Of a DNA stretch of 64,000 nt, positions 32,857 to 43,707 are shown piece by piece; position 1 is the first letter of the stretch; every line of letters begins with the position of its first letter. Made by a program: the position numbers and the translations under genes. This DNA is from Diphasiastrum complanatum (taxonomy: Eukaryota > Streptophyta > Lycopodiopsida > Lycopodiales > Lycopodiaceae), in assembly GCA_029204225.1 (NCBI GenBank), contig CM055106.1, positions 34,322,361 through 34,386,360 on the forward strand, in the 5' to 3' direction. The notes beneath the pieces were generated by a model. That model worked only from the letters and a program-made list of their open reading frames with translations, searched no databases and had not been told where the DNA came from.

Positions 32857-33417
32857 AACTAGATTTCCTGCTTTCTTTCTTTGCAATGTGGAATGTAGAT
32901 GTGAATTAGTTTTCTTGTTTTTTGTTTATGTAATTTTCAGCATCCAGGTAAATTAAATAGGCTGAGATTGTGGTTCTAATCTTGCATATTCACTAACAAA
33001 CTTGTCCTTGATTGTTCTTGGGTATTCCAAGAATTAAGAGATGGGTATTTCTTGATTCTTGGGATGCTACTATGTTGTTAGATAGTTAGTTTTCTTGATT
33101 CTTGTTTTTGATGTTAGTTTAATCTTGATGATATACTGTTTCTTGATTTCTTAGAGTAATTTAGTAGACAGAATCACAGATTGCTCTCTTGTTCAGAACG
33201 CTAATCTGTATTGAGCAAGGCTTGGTTACATGGATTGTAAGTGCATGTAGCCAGAGTGAACGAAATTGTTTCATCCCACTGATAGGCTGGGAATGCAAGT
33301 GAGTAAACTGGTAAATCTATCTGCCTAAAAACAGTTCTAAGCAAGAAGATCCATCTTAGTGAACTGGCCCCGTGAAATGGGTAGAAACACCCGATATCCA
33401 TAGTAAAACCATCCATG
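32857..33417 (+). repeat. repeat R, copy 2, left part
   Basis: Direct copy of 28741-29318. It stops at accatccatg directly before the Copia C LTR. CCATG (33413-33417) is the target duplication, and the continuation of R lies beside the other C LTR at 25086 downward. Confidence 0.85.
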
Positions 33418-33691
33418 AGTTAAAATTAAAGTAGACTTATTGTGTTACTGTATTGTGGGTCCTATCAGTGGATAAGGATCAGTTGGCCTCGCCATGAGGC
33501 AAGTCGACGGGACACGCGTCCCGCCAACGGCAACCTGGGTCATGCATGGGTTGCCTGAGTGAACAACTATATGTACAGTGTAATTTCATTTTGAGAAATA
33601 CAGTTGCTATGTGAGCTTGTTGTGTAGAGTGTTTTCTATCTGTGTTACTGTGTAGCATGATCTGTGTTCCTGTGCAAAGCAAATTCTAAGT
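33418..33691 (+). repeat. 5' LTR of Copia C (274 bp)
   Basis: AGTTAAAATTAAAG to GCAAATTCTAAGT, flanked outside by CCATG and inside by the primer site. Same length as 25092-25365. Confidence 0.9.
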
Positions 33692-33703
33692 TGGTATCAA
33701 AGC
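33692..33703 (+). promoter_or_regulatory. tRNA primer-binding site of Copia C
   Basis: TGGTATCAAAGC, one base from the initiator-Met tRNA complement, directly after the LTR. Confidence 0.88.
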
Positions 33704-35038
33704 CGTACAGGGAGTGTACACAGTACAACATCGCCGTTGAAGAGAGCTTCGAGAGAACTGTCTTTTGAAAGTTCAGGGTTTATGGCGGGTTGAAGACGGA
33801 AAGAGAAGCACTGGTGCACAGTTTCTAGTTTATAGAGGCTTGCTAAGCTCAGTAGAGAGATTATCAGCTTGTGCATAGCATCAGACAGGGAAAATTTGGT
33901 GAAAAATTGACAATTTTGAAGCCAGCTGAAAATTGACAATTTTGAAGCCAGCTGAAAATTGAAACCAGGTTTGGGGTTACGGTTTTTATACATAACTGGT
34001 GATTTCTTCGCTGTTTGTGCACCGTTTTGGATGCCGTAAGGAAAGGAAGGAAGCTAATAACATTGTCAACCAGCCATGGAGATATTCTGAGGTCTATTTC
34101 AGAGATTTGTCTCCAGACAGTTAACCTAGCAGATTTGCAGTAAAAGGTGAAAAAAGCCACTTTGTCAAGTTGAGCTAAAATCATCGTTTCTCCACGAAAT
34201 TTCTTGAGTGAACACTCTACAGACTTGGAATCAGTATAGCGAACCTGATCCAGGCCTCAGATCGTGCTCAAATCGATCCACATGCGAGTTAGATCAAACA
34301 AAAATGAGTGTGGGGAGGCGCGGCCGCAGACAGGGAGGTCGCGGACTGTTCACGCGTGGAACCAGGGTGAGAGCATAGCGTTTCGGAGTGGATAGCGCTT
34401 ACAAGACTCTCCATTAGTGCACAAGAGTGGTTAGATCCGTTGGATAGAGAAGCTACAAGATCGACGGCTCAGATTGTGCTACCCAAAAGGGATATTCACA
34501 GTTGGATCCGATTCAACCATTGGATGGAGTCTGAAGGATTGTTGAAGAGGGCCCTGAAAAAGTGCAGTGCATTTTAGCCTTCAACTTCATTAAAAATTTT
34601 CATACTGAAATTGGAGTTGGGTCCCTTCACAAGTGAAGAGTGAAGTTTCTTCAAGGTAAAGAAACAATTCAAAAACTAGAAAAGTCCCTATTTTTGGGTC
34701 CTTTGCCCGTTTTGACCCAAACGAAAGGCTATAACCTCCAAACGAAGGGCACCCGGACTGTACCTGCAAGTACGGTACAACAAAACAGAGTGATTGCAGC
34801 GGAGAAAGTTTTCGGAGTACTCCAGAAGTGATTTCACCATTCCACTGGGCACGTTGTTGGGAGTTGACGACTGAGTGCATTTTGGAAGGCGATGCCGATT
34901 TGGCTTTCAAATTGGTGGAAAAGCAGTGAGTGGCCTGGTAAGAGAAAAAGTGCAGGACATTATTTTCAACTTCTGACATCATTGTTGGCCTCAGCATACT
35001 ATTTTTAGCCTACGGCAGAAGTTTCAAGCAGTTTTGCG
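33704..35038 (+). other. Copia C long 5' leader
   Basis: About 1.3 kb without gag motifs. A 27-bp unit (gaaaattgacaattttgaag...) is tandemly doubled near 33900-33960. The ORFs on the opposite strand are not convincing. Confidence 0.65.
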
Positions 35039-35880
35039 ATGGCAAACATGGGAGAGTCTATTTTGAGTGAAAGTAGCAAATTGGATGGGATTTCTAACTA
35101 TGCAGTGTGGAAATTCAAAATGAAAAACATATTGATGGAAAGAGACGTGTGTGAAGTCATCACAGGTGATGAGAGAAGGCTGCCAAATGAAGCAGATATC
35201 AAAGTATTCGACAAAAAGATGAGAAAAGCTTTGACCTTCATTAACTTGTCAGTGAAGGACACATCATTACCCACATTTGTGATGCTACTACACCTAGACA
35301 GGCATGGGATGTGCTAAAGGAGTAGTTCGAGACGTCAAATCCGTCAAGAATCATGTTTCTGAAGTCAAAGTTGAATAGTGCCCGCATGGAGCAAGGAGAG
35401 CACATTCAGACGTACATGACCAGAATCAAGACAATGAGAGATGAACTGCATTCTATTGGTGAGCGCATACGTGATGTGGAGTTGGTGCACAATGTATTGT
35501 GCGACATTGCAGAAGCCTATCAGATGTTTGTGAGTGGAATAGCATCAAGAGAAAGATTGCCAACCTTTGACGAGCTTACAGGAATCTTGATGCAGGAAGA
35601 GCAACGACGAGAAATAGTGAAAGCTAGACGTCAAAATACTGACGATCAGGCACTTGCGACACGCTAAAAACAAGGCAAGGGCAAGGGCAAGAAGAAGTCT
35701 AAGCAGCAATTTGCCAAGTCTCAGGAGGACGAGAGATCTTTCAGTAAAACTAAGAAGAAAGACAAGTGCTTCCATTGTGGTAAAAAGGGCCATTGGAAGA
35801 GTGAATGTCACAAATTCCTGGCGGAACAAGGCAAGGGGAAACCAAAACAAGCAGGTAACCTTGTCGATGAGGGTGAGATT
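35039..35880 (+). pseudogene. Copia C gag with intact zinc knuckle
   Basis: The start ATG at 35039 gives MANMGESILSESSKLDGISN and YAVWKFKMKNILMERDVCEV. A frameshift near 35275 is followed by CDATTPRQAWDVLKE, a TAG, then MFLKSKLNSARMEQGEHIQT, RIKTMRDELHSIGERIRDVE and ELTGILMQEEQRREIVKARR. After a TAA at about 35665 and a Lys-rich stretch comes CFHCGKKGHWKSEC, a perfect CX2CX4HX4C knuckle. The frame is the same as the downstream protease and integrase. Confidence 0.9.
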
Positions 35881-37074
35881 GAAGACTCTAGTATCTTCAT
35901 ATTTGCATTGTCATCTAATCAAGATGATCAAGCATGGTATATTGACTCGGGAGCCACAAGACACATGACAGGTAACAAGAATTGGTTCAGTTGTTTGAAG
36001 GTGTTGGATAATGGAACATCTGTTTCACAAGCAAATGGTGAGGTGTGCAAGATCAAGGGGATAGGCACCATTTCAATCCAACTACCTGATAGCAAAAGTA
36101 GGATGATCAGGGAGGTACTTTACATACTAGGTTTGAAGAAAAATCTACTTTCTGTTGGAGTCATTACTGATCGAAAGTTGAAAGTAGAATTCGCCCATGA
36201 TCGTTGCTTTGTGAAGGATGTGAACCAAAAGTTCAAAGTTATTGTGGATGGAGTAAGAGAGCCCAATACAATATTGTACAGGTTGAATGCTACAATTAAG
36301 GGGCAACATGGACTTGTATCATCCATTCCATCGCAAACTGAGTTGTGGCATAAGAGGCTTGGTCACTTGAACTTGGGAAGCCTTAGTTTGATGAGAAAAT
36401 TGGAGATGATAACAGGATTGCCTACCATAGAAGATCACTTGAAATCGATGTGCAAATCCTGTGTATATGGGAAGCAACATTGAGAGAAGTTCGATAAAGA
36501 GGGTGTTGCAAGAGCAAAGAACATCCTAGATTTAATCCACACAGATTTATGCGGGCCTATGAGGACCATGTCCTTAGGTAAAGCCTTCTATTTTATGACA
36601 TTTATTGATGATATGTCACGTAAGACGTGGATCTACTTCTTGAAGAAGAAATCAGATGCATTTGATAACTTCAAGAGCTTCAAAGCATTGGTCAAAAATC
36701 AGACAAGTAGGAAAATCAAAGTCCTAAGATCAGATAGTGGAGGTGAGTACAAGTCTAATGACTTCAATGATCTTTGTGATCAATGTGGGATTAAAAGACA
36801 ATTTACGCAAGCTCATACTCCTGCTCTCAATGGTGTAGCTGAGCACAAGAATTGTATGATTGTGGAAAGTGCCAAATCTATGCTAGCTGAGATGAAACTA
36901 CCAAAAGATTTTTGGTCAGAAGCATGTAGCACGGCAGTCTATCTTCAAAATAGAAGTCCTACCATTGCCATACCAAAGATAACACCTGAGAAAGCATTCA
37001 CAAAGAAGAAGCCAAAGGTGAACCACTTGCTAATCTTTGGATGTAAGGCCTTTGTACACATTCCTAAGGAATAG
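35881..37074 (+). pseudogene. Copia C protease and integrase (cut at 37074)
   Basis: Same frame as gag: WYIDSGATRHMTGNKNWFSC (protease DSGA), EVLYILGLKKNLLSVGVITD, LWHKRLGHLNLGSLSLMRKL (GAG-pre-integrase), CKSCVYGKQH, a TGA at about 36481, HTDLCGPMRTMSLGKAFYFM, FIDDMSRKTWIYFLKKKSDA, VLRSDSGGEYKSNDFNDLCD and NGVAEHKNCMIVESAKSMLA, so D, D and E are present. It ends at FVHIPKE where similarity stops abruptly. RT should follow; the RNase H end of the same element lies at 25410-25980 in reverse. Confidence 0.92.
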
Positions 37075-37079
37075 AGACT

Positions 37080-37275
37080 TCCTCTCTCTGGATCCTTCTG
37101 GTTTGCCATTGTTGCCGCTCTATCTCTCACAGCTCCTATCACACGGCCTGCGCTATCGTCTTGTGCAGTTGCGCTCTTCCTCTCATCAGCTTGCTATTGA
37201 GGTCGGTCGTGCATGGGATATCCCCTGGGAGCGTCGTCTATGTCGCTTGTGCTCGTTGCAAGAGGTGGAAAACAC
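37080..37275 (+). pseudogene. short non-LTR (LINE)-like C-terminal fragment
   Basis: Translation gives YRLVQLRSSSHQLAIEVGRA, WDIPWERRLCRLCSLQEVEN. The pattern (S-H-x-L-x-I-E-x-G-R ... P-x-x-R-x-C-x-x-C ... V-E-N/D) resembles the zinc-binding tail after RT in many LINE proteins. It is too short to classify further. It sits exactly at the proposed inversion breakpoint between Copia C and the leader of Copia A. Confidence 0.45.
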
Positions 37276-37284
37276 ATTCAAATA

Positions 37285-37642
37285 AAATTCAGTAACCTCA
37301 CAAACTAGAGATCCAATCAAAATTAGGGTTTTGACAAAATCACAAAAAATTGAATATCTCAAATTCTACATGCAATTTCTAAAAACTTGATATATCTTCT
37401 TGTAACCTCCAATGAGACCTTCCTAATTCACCAAAAATCATCTAATTCCAGTAAACCAAGTGTGAAATCAAAATTGATCAAGTATATAAACCTATATTGA
37501 GTTTTGACCTACAAAAGATCCAATCTACATATGCAAAAATGCTGATTTTTGAGTAGAAATCAATCTAGCATGCTCTAGCATTGGTAATTCCTCCAAATCC
37601 TTGCTTAAGATGGCTGATTTTTTCATAACTTGAAACACAATA
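37285..37642 (-). other. Copia A 5' leader
   Basis: AT-rich DNA on the internal side of the primer site, resembling in style the leader of Copia E. The gag start is not reached before the breakpoint. Confidence 0.6.
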
Positions 37643-37654
37643 GCTCTGATACCA
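37643..37654 (-). promoter_or_regulatory. tRNA primer-binding site of Copia A
   Basis: Exact TGGTATCAGAGC on the minus strand next to the LTR. Confidence 0.93.
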
Positions 37655-38306
37655 TGTGAAGGATTCTATACCATTCAAGATCTATCCATGTCCCTGACCT
37701 TGGTTACAAAAAAGAGCAAACCAACAATCCTGTCGATGTAGAAAAATCAGCATCTACATACAAAATGAGATGCAAACTCTAAGAGATATTGATCAAACAT
37801 GAACCAAAACATAAAATATAGTTGTTTTCCATACAATTACAATACCCTACTATATTTCACACGTGTGGAACCAAAAATAGCAATAAATGATCATTCTACA
37901 CATAAGATTGCAAGATAACATCATGAGAGTGCATCAATGAGTAGTAGAACCCAAAGAGAACCATGTATAATGATGAAATGAGAGAGAGAAGAGAGAAGAT
38001 GTGTCTCTCCAAAAGTTTCCTCCTTTTATAGCAAGTCCAAACCCTATTTGGCCACTTGGCTTTCTCTCCAAAATGTAAACCCTACTATTTTTGGGCCTAA
38101 ATTCAAAATACCCGACATTCAAATTTGAATCTCTCTCAAACTCGACTACCAACTTTCCCACACTTTCAAAAAGTGTTTATTGAATGTATTTTAAACTAAT
38201 ATAACTTCAAAAAGTTTATCTCTAAGTCTAAAATGAGTTTTGGCCTCATATTGACAGTTTACCAAAATATGATTAAACTAGACTAAACTAGTTGAAATCT
38301 CTCATA
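37655..38306 (-). repeat. 5' LTR of Copia A (652 bp)
   Basis: Inverted copy of 27192-27850. The inner end AATCCTTCACA is intact; the outer end reads TATGAGAG instead of TGTGAAAG. The outer flank GAAAG (38307-38311) is the reverse complement of CTTTC at 27851-27855. Confidence 0.92.
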
Positions 38307-38333
38307 GAAAGTGCTTAGAGGTGATAAACATAC

Positions 38334-38573
38334 CCTCCATGCTGCACGGTGTTGGCATGCTTGCCATCATAGCTGGGAATATCCAGCAAGCTAAGGCCAA
38401 AAATATGATAAACCTTCTCCACTTCATCATTTTCGCTGATATTATATGAGACGGTAACAAAGTGAGAGAGGAGCAAGTGGTTCACCAAAGATTCCTTTTT
38501 AACTCCAGCTTGCCCAACAATACGAACAGTAAATGATGCTTTCGAACTTGATAACAATTCCTTGGCACGTTTC
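38334..38573 (-). pseudogene. exon-like segment 1 of an unrecognised host gene
   Basis: A minus-strand open frame of 240 bp: KRAKELLSSSKASFTVRIVG, QAGVKKESLVNHLLLSHFVT, VSYNISENDEVEKVYHIFGL, SLLDIPSYDGKHANTVQHGG. It is preceded by a tgttatag acceptor and followed by a GTATGT donor. It enters with one base and leaves with two, so flanking introns have the same phase. The LTR of Copia A begins only ~25 bases into the following intron. The protein looks like a real conserved domain but I cannot name it. Confidence 0.5.
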
Positions 38574-38639
38574 CTATAACAGGCGGGGAATGAGAAATGT
38601 GGGAAAAAATGAAGTTCAATTTGTGGAAATACTGCTTAC

Positions 38640-39020
38640 GAGGGTGCATGCATGAGATGTTTTGGAGAGGGGAAGAAGTTACTTATGATAGGAGTTCCGG
38701 TAAAATGGTTATAAGCTCTTATCTACCCCGCAATGGAAATCCACGGAATCTAGACAACTGTGGTACAACACCACATCTAGAATTGGAAGAACAGGCTTCA
38801 GATCTTTTGGGGACCAATTCTTATGTCTCTCCAACTCTTGCTGTTGAGGTCACGTGTGTGTTTTGTCAAGACCAATCTAAATGTTTTGAAGAAGGGTTGT
38901 TGACATGCGGCCATAAATTATGCTTTCCTTGTATCAGAAGATGGGCTTCCACCACCAATGCACCCGTTGAGGCAGGAGCCAAGATAACGCCCTCAAAAGG
39001 GAAAATGTCGGGCTTGTGGA
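38640..39020 (+). pseudogene. RING-finger-like gene fragment
   Basis: ORF with FWRGEEVTYDRSSGKMVISS, HLELEEQASDLLGTNS and VTCVFCQDQSKCFEEGLLTC, GHKLCFPCIRRWASTTN. The pattern CX2C, CXHX2CX2C matches the first six ligands of a RING domain (E3 ubiquitin ligase or similar). The last CPXC pair is absent: after STTN the frame runs into unrelated residues and stops at ~39040. It is therefore a truncated or pseudogenised copy, or an exon joined to a missing one. Confidence 0.5.
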
Positions 39021-39040
39021 AATTGTGTTGTGTGTTGTAG

Positions 39041-39780
39041 GCTGAGAAGTCTTGGGAGCTAGGTCGCCAGGAGACGGGGATGAATCCTTGATTACTGGCC
39101 TTATTTCCCATGCAAGTGTTGCCCATTGCTCTTGTCTCTCATCTTCCCTTCTTCACACAATATCAACAGACTAGTTGAGTGATCCTACCCTCCCAGCTCT
39201 CTCTCTGGCTATGGCAGCACAAACTACAACAATCGCTTCATTTTCTTCTTCTAGTTTAGCTCAAAACGCACCATAGCTAGATCCCAAACACATAAAGTCC
39301 GTCCCAGCATTTATTTGTGAAGACAAAGAGCTACACAAATTAGTTGTGTGCAAGCAAAATGTAGAGCTGGGCTTGTATCAGAAGTGCCGCAACTAGTGCA
39401 TCAAACTGAACCATTGAAATTCACATTGACAAAAATCACAAAAGCTCCTCATCAGTCAGACAGAACCATAAACAAACAACAAAGAGCCTCCGAGCTATTC
39501 CAAACCAGAACATATACCAGGCAGGGAATGAGAAAATGGGAGAAATAAGCTTGAATGTTTAACAGAAATAATAATTTTTTTGAAAGACAATACTGGTTGA
39601 TTAAGATTGTTAATGTGTAGGCGTTATTTATTATGTAAGAAATGTTGAGGAGCATACCTATTTGAGATTAGCAGTGAACACTTGATTTGTATCTGTTGCA
39701 TATTTCCTTATGTTAGTTCGTAGCAGTGGTTCAGCTCATATCAAAATGAACTCATATCAAATTGTTGATCAAACTGGGAA
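39041..39780. other. unassigned DNA, no gene
   Basis: No motif or LTR border. The word caggcagggaatgagaaaat near 39521 resembles caggcggggaatgagaaatg near 38581, so the two positions may share a diverged repeat. Confidence 0.4.
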
Positions 39781-39781
39781 T

Positions 39782-39784
<3 letters not shown>

Positions 39785-39829
<45 letters not shown>

Positions 39830-40156
39830 GGGCATCCAAGACATGAGAGAATGTAGGCTGTTGTGGAGAAAAAATGATTCTCGAATTTTGTTTGGGCCAC
39901 GTGTGCCGTAAAACTTCATCAACTGGCAGTTGACGGGCAGTTGAAGGGTTTTCATGACCTAGAAAGTTCTAGAGAGAGAGAGAACTTTACCGATGGATCG
40001 AGAGAGAGAGAAAGAGAGATAACCTAGAGAGAGAGAGAAGAGATAAGCGAGGGGGAGAGAGGAGCCAGCGATGGTTAATCGGGAGAGGGAGAGAGAGAGC
40101 GTGCGAGGAGGAGCAATAGTAGGATCGGGAGAGAAAGCAACAAGAGGATGGCTGAT

Positions 40157-40219
<63 letters not shown>

Positions 40220-40269
40220 TCAACAGAATCGGGAGAGATAGCGAGCGAGGAGCAATAGGAGGATGGTTG

Positions 40270-40330
<61 letters not shown>
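39785..40330. repeat. cluster of (GA)n microsatellites
   Basis: Pure or nearly pure GA tracts at about 39785-39826, 40160-40215 and 40274-40328, with shorter ones between 39970 and 40100. The tracts at 40160 and 40274 share flanks (caacagaatcgggagagata, ggatggttgatc), so they are a duplicated unit. Leu-Ser ORFs here are artefacts. Confidence 0.95.
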
Positions 40331-40331
<1 letters not shown>

Positions 40332-40339
40332 CCGCACTT

Positions 40340-42560
40340 AGTTTCTCTTGACAAAGCAAGACTGAAGCTTTTATTCATAATCCAACAAGGTAAAATATAG
40401 ATGAAAAGTAAAATACAGTACTAGAAAGCACCATAAAGCATAACCACTTTCAAGATGTCCAGCTGATACCTACCACCATCCCACAAAACCGCTCAAGTCA
40501 ATTCAGTGAGGAAGACAGGTGTCATAGCTGAACTACAATTGCTATTCATGTCCAAAAGAAGTTATACTACTTAATAGCATTTTAAAACATAGTCCAATCT
40601 TCCCAAACACATGATTTTTTAGCGATAGGCCAAGTCGTTGTATCACCGTATCAGGACGAGTGCCATACTGATCAACTTACGGCCAAATTGGTCCATATAA
40701 GTTCGTTTTATGCAAAGAAGAGTATGAAAAGTTTTAACCGTTAGAGTTACGTTTAGCCAAAAGACCTGGTGTAGACACGTGTGCTAGTATCAGAGCAAAT
40801 CCATGCTATACTGACCCAAGTGACCCTTACAGATTAAGGTATGTCACGCATTATTGTCCATACGCCTGAGCATATCCATGTTTTCCAGTTGTATCTCACC
40901 AAAGGTCTAAAGTGACACTTGATGGGGTAGGGTAAAGCAGTACCATGATTGTTACATAGGAATCACATAGCAACCATGGTATGTGGACACTGTTTTGGAT
41001 AGACAGATTGGGTTATTTAGTAAGTGATTTACAATGTCTTTACTAGGTATTAGGGCAGATCCGTGCCATTCTAACCCTTTCATAAAAACAACGTATCTTA
41101 CGCATTTCCATGTTGTCTAAGATCGTCTTATTGGAGCCCTTACCGTGAAGTTTTATTGACCAGGATTTTTCTAAAAGTTAATTAGGAATAGTGTTTATAA
41201 TCACCGTCATTACTCCTTTTTGAAAAGGAAGAAGCATGGTCTAAAGAAGAAAAACCTTAACTAGTACGTGTATTGTAGCATTCGTATCTAAATTGGTGAC
41301 GAAAGGCTCATACCTGAATGTTTGCAGACGAAGCTTTTTGAGATGCTGCCATAGTTGTTTTTTAGTGAATGTACTATCTTTACACTAGTGTTCGAGAAAC
41401 TTTTTTGAGGTTTCCCTCAAAAATCCCATATCTTAAGGAGTTTGTCGGCTACTAACAAGAGATATGCTTCTACTTGCCGGTTTTCCTCTATAAAATCTTA
41501 AATTTATCACGTAAAAAATCTTGCAAAATTTTGTAGTTGTCGATTTTTGGAAAAAGATGCCGGTTCCATTCCTTAAGAATGTCGGCTTTCCCGAACGCAG
41601 CCTTTACACTACGTTGACAACAAATGTGGTTATTTAGCAACATTTTCAGAGTTGAAAGGCATGTAAGTGGAATGTATTTTCTGTTTTGTAGAATATCAGT
41701 AGAAAGCGTACATTTGTTTTCGATAACGCTTGGTTCGAGTAAGAACTGGAGTGTAGTTAAAAACCTCGTAATGACAAATTTTGCTATACTATCACATGCA
41801 CCGATAGTCATTTAGTTTACTAAAATCAGAGTTGCAAAACGTAATGAAGAGTTATTGTAAAAGTATCAATGTTTTGTGAGAAAATAGAACTGCATTATTT
41901 CAATAAAGTAAGCCACAGAACTCCTTCTATCCATTCCTGGATAGTAGAAGAGTAAGTTTGTGAGTTGTTTATCGCTGGACTATAAGCTACGAATACACAT
42001 GACTGGTATGCTAACATGCAAAGATTTTCCATACATTTTTCTCATAGGAACATCCTTAGAGTCCATCGCTGGATTCCTAACATATTTTTTCATAAGAGAT
42101 GCTTCAAAAAGTGAGATGGAAAGCTTGATGTCCATCGCATGACTCCTCACGTGTGTTACACCAAAGATTACTCTTACAAAAGAGAGAGAGGATAGGCTGT
42201 CCATCGCACCCATCATTTGCATCTTTCCAATCATCAAAAGAATGCCATGAATTAACTATACATCCAATGAGAAAATCATGCTACCTTACAACACATAACG
42301 CCTACATAAAAGAGCTATAGTAATGGGTGAGAGAGATGAAGTGGATTACTTACTTGAAAGAGAACTTGTATAGTAAGGAGTAGGGCGCATTCATAGTTGA
42401 TGGGATGTAGAGACTCCTTCACTCACTAAACATAGTGAGGAACATTTTTCTAAGTTGTTTCTTATGTGGTGGTAGATATGAGGTTTCTTGGAAGGCGAAA
42501 CGAGTCTCATCTTTTGGAAGAAGAGGAAAAACAAAAATTTGAAATTTAAGTGAGAGAGGG
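40340..42560. other. about 2.2 kb without recognisable genes
   Basis: Mixed AT-rich DNA. A 107-codon minus-strand ORF (41488-41811) has a non-repetitive sequence (FVITRFLTTLQFLLEPSVIE, LLNNHICCQRSVKAAFGKAD) but no recognised domain. Around 41930-42215 gtccatcgc-like words recur three times. Confidence 0.4.
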
Positions 42561-42698
42561 AAATTACTTAGGCCCAGCCTTTTTTACTTTAGGACTAAGT
42601 ATGTAATTTTAGAACCTACGGGGTATTTAGAAGAAATGTTGTCGTGTGTGGCGTATGTAATTTTTCGTCGCGAAGTAAGATAAAACGTGGAAGGGTCC

Positions 42699-42701
<3 letters not shown>

Positions 42702-42778
<77 letters not shown>
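42702..42778. repeat. (GA)n microsatellite
   Basis: About 77 bases of pure GA, followed by a short agcatagagagag duplication. Confidence 0.97.
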
Positions 42779-42782
<4 letters not shown>

Positions 42783-42957
42783 AGATGACAACGGGAGAGA
42801 GCATAGAGAGAGCATAGAGAGAGAATTTTTTTGTTAGGTTTTTTAGGTTGAGATTTTCTTAGGGTTGGAGACAGTAAAATAGCCATATAGTGAGGTGTTG
42901 GAGAGAGAGGACGGACCTGAGAGAGAATGAGCGGGCGAGGAGCATGAAATGAGGCAT

Positions 42958-42958
<1 letters not shown>

Positions 42959-43046
<88 letters not shown>

Positions 43047-43069
43047 GGGGGGGGGGGGGGGGGGGGGGG
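42959..43069. repeat. (GA)n microsatellite joined to a 23-base G run
   Basis: GA repeats to about 43045, then C and an uninterrupted run of 23 G (43047-43069). The G run could form quadruplex or slip during copying and sequencing. Confidence 0.95.
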
Positions 43070-43184
43070 ACTTGAAATTTGTGTGCCAAAAAAGGAAAAA
43101 AAAAACCTGTATGTGTTTTTTTTCTTATCATTTTTTTAAAGCGTTTTTCTAGCTTTTTCCTTCGCAAAAACGTGTCTAAAATAG

Positions 43185-43292
43185 TTATATATATGTATAT
43201 ACATATACAAATATGTATACATATACAAATATGTATACATATATATATATATGTATCTATATGTACATATACGTGTGTGTGTGTATATATAC

Positions 43293-43327
<35 letters not shown>

Positions 43328-43376
43328 ATATGTATGTATCTTTCTATATATAAATATGTATGTAATTATATACATA

Positions 43377-43446
<70 letters not shown>
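43185..43446. repeat. compound TA/TG/ATAC microsatellite
   Basis: Alternating purine-pyrimidine DNA of changing motif (ATATGTATACATATACAA, TG, TA) running straight into a Helitron-like border. Confidence 0.95.
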
Positions 43447-43447
<1 letters not shown>

Positions 43448-43619
43448 TAGTAAAGAGTGCCCGTCGTTGACGGGCAATAAAGGCCGATCTAGGTGGCAAC
43501 CGATGATTTGGATGATGGCCGATCTCCCACATCTCTCATCTTGAATATCTAACATTCGAGTCCTTGGAAAAAAATCGAGTCCTTGGAAAAATTTGAGCCT
43601 CATAAAAAATTTTAGTCTT
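43447..43619 (-). mobile_element. Helitron-like 3' end (copy 2)
   Basis: CTAG at 43447-43450, 7-nt spacer, hairpin TGCCCGTCGTTGACGGGCA at 43458-43476 (8-bp stem, GTT loop), then ggccgatctaggtgg and the start of the attcgagtccttgg minisatellite. It is cut after ~170 bases by a TA microsatellite that leads into copy 3. Confidence 0.65.
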
Positions 43620-43623
43620 TATA

Positions 43624-43695
<72 letters not shown>

Positions 43696-43707
43696 TATAC
43701 ACATATA
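43620..43707. repeat. (TA)n microsatellite
   Basis: TA repeats with a few interruptions separating Helitron-like copies 2 and 3. Confidence 0.95.

Noticed and set aside
28741-33417. Repeat R copies as the two LTRs of the Gypsy M element between them
   Set aside because: Direct orientation and spacing would fit, but no primer site follows copy 1, no purine tract precedes copy 2, and no terminal motif or target duplication was found.
39987-40359. Long Leu-Ser ORFs on the minus strand over GA tracts
   Set aside because: They are translations of dinucleotide repeats, as are those at 42584-43167 and 63658-63887.
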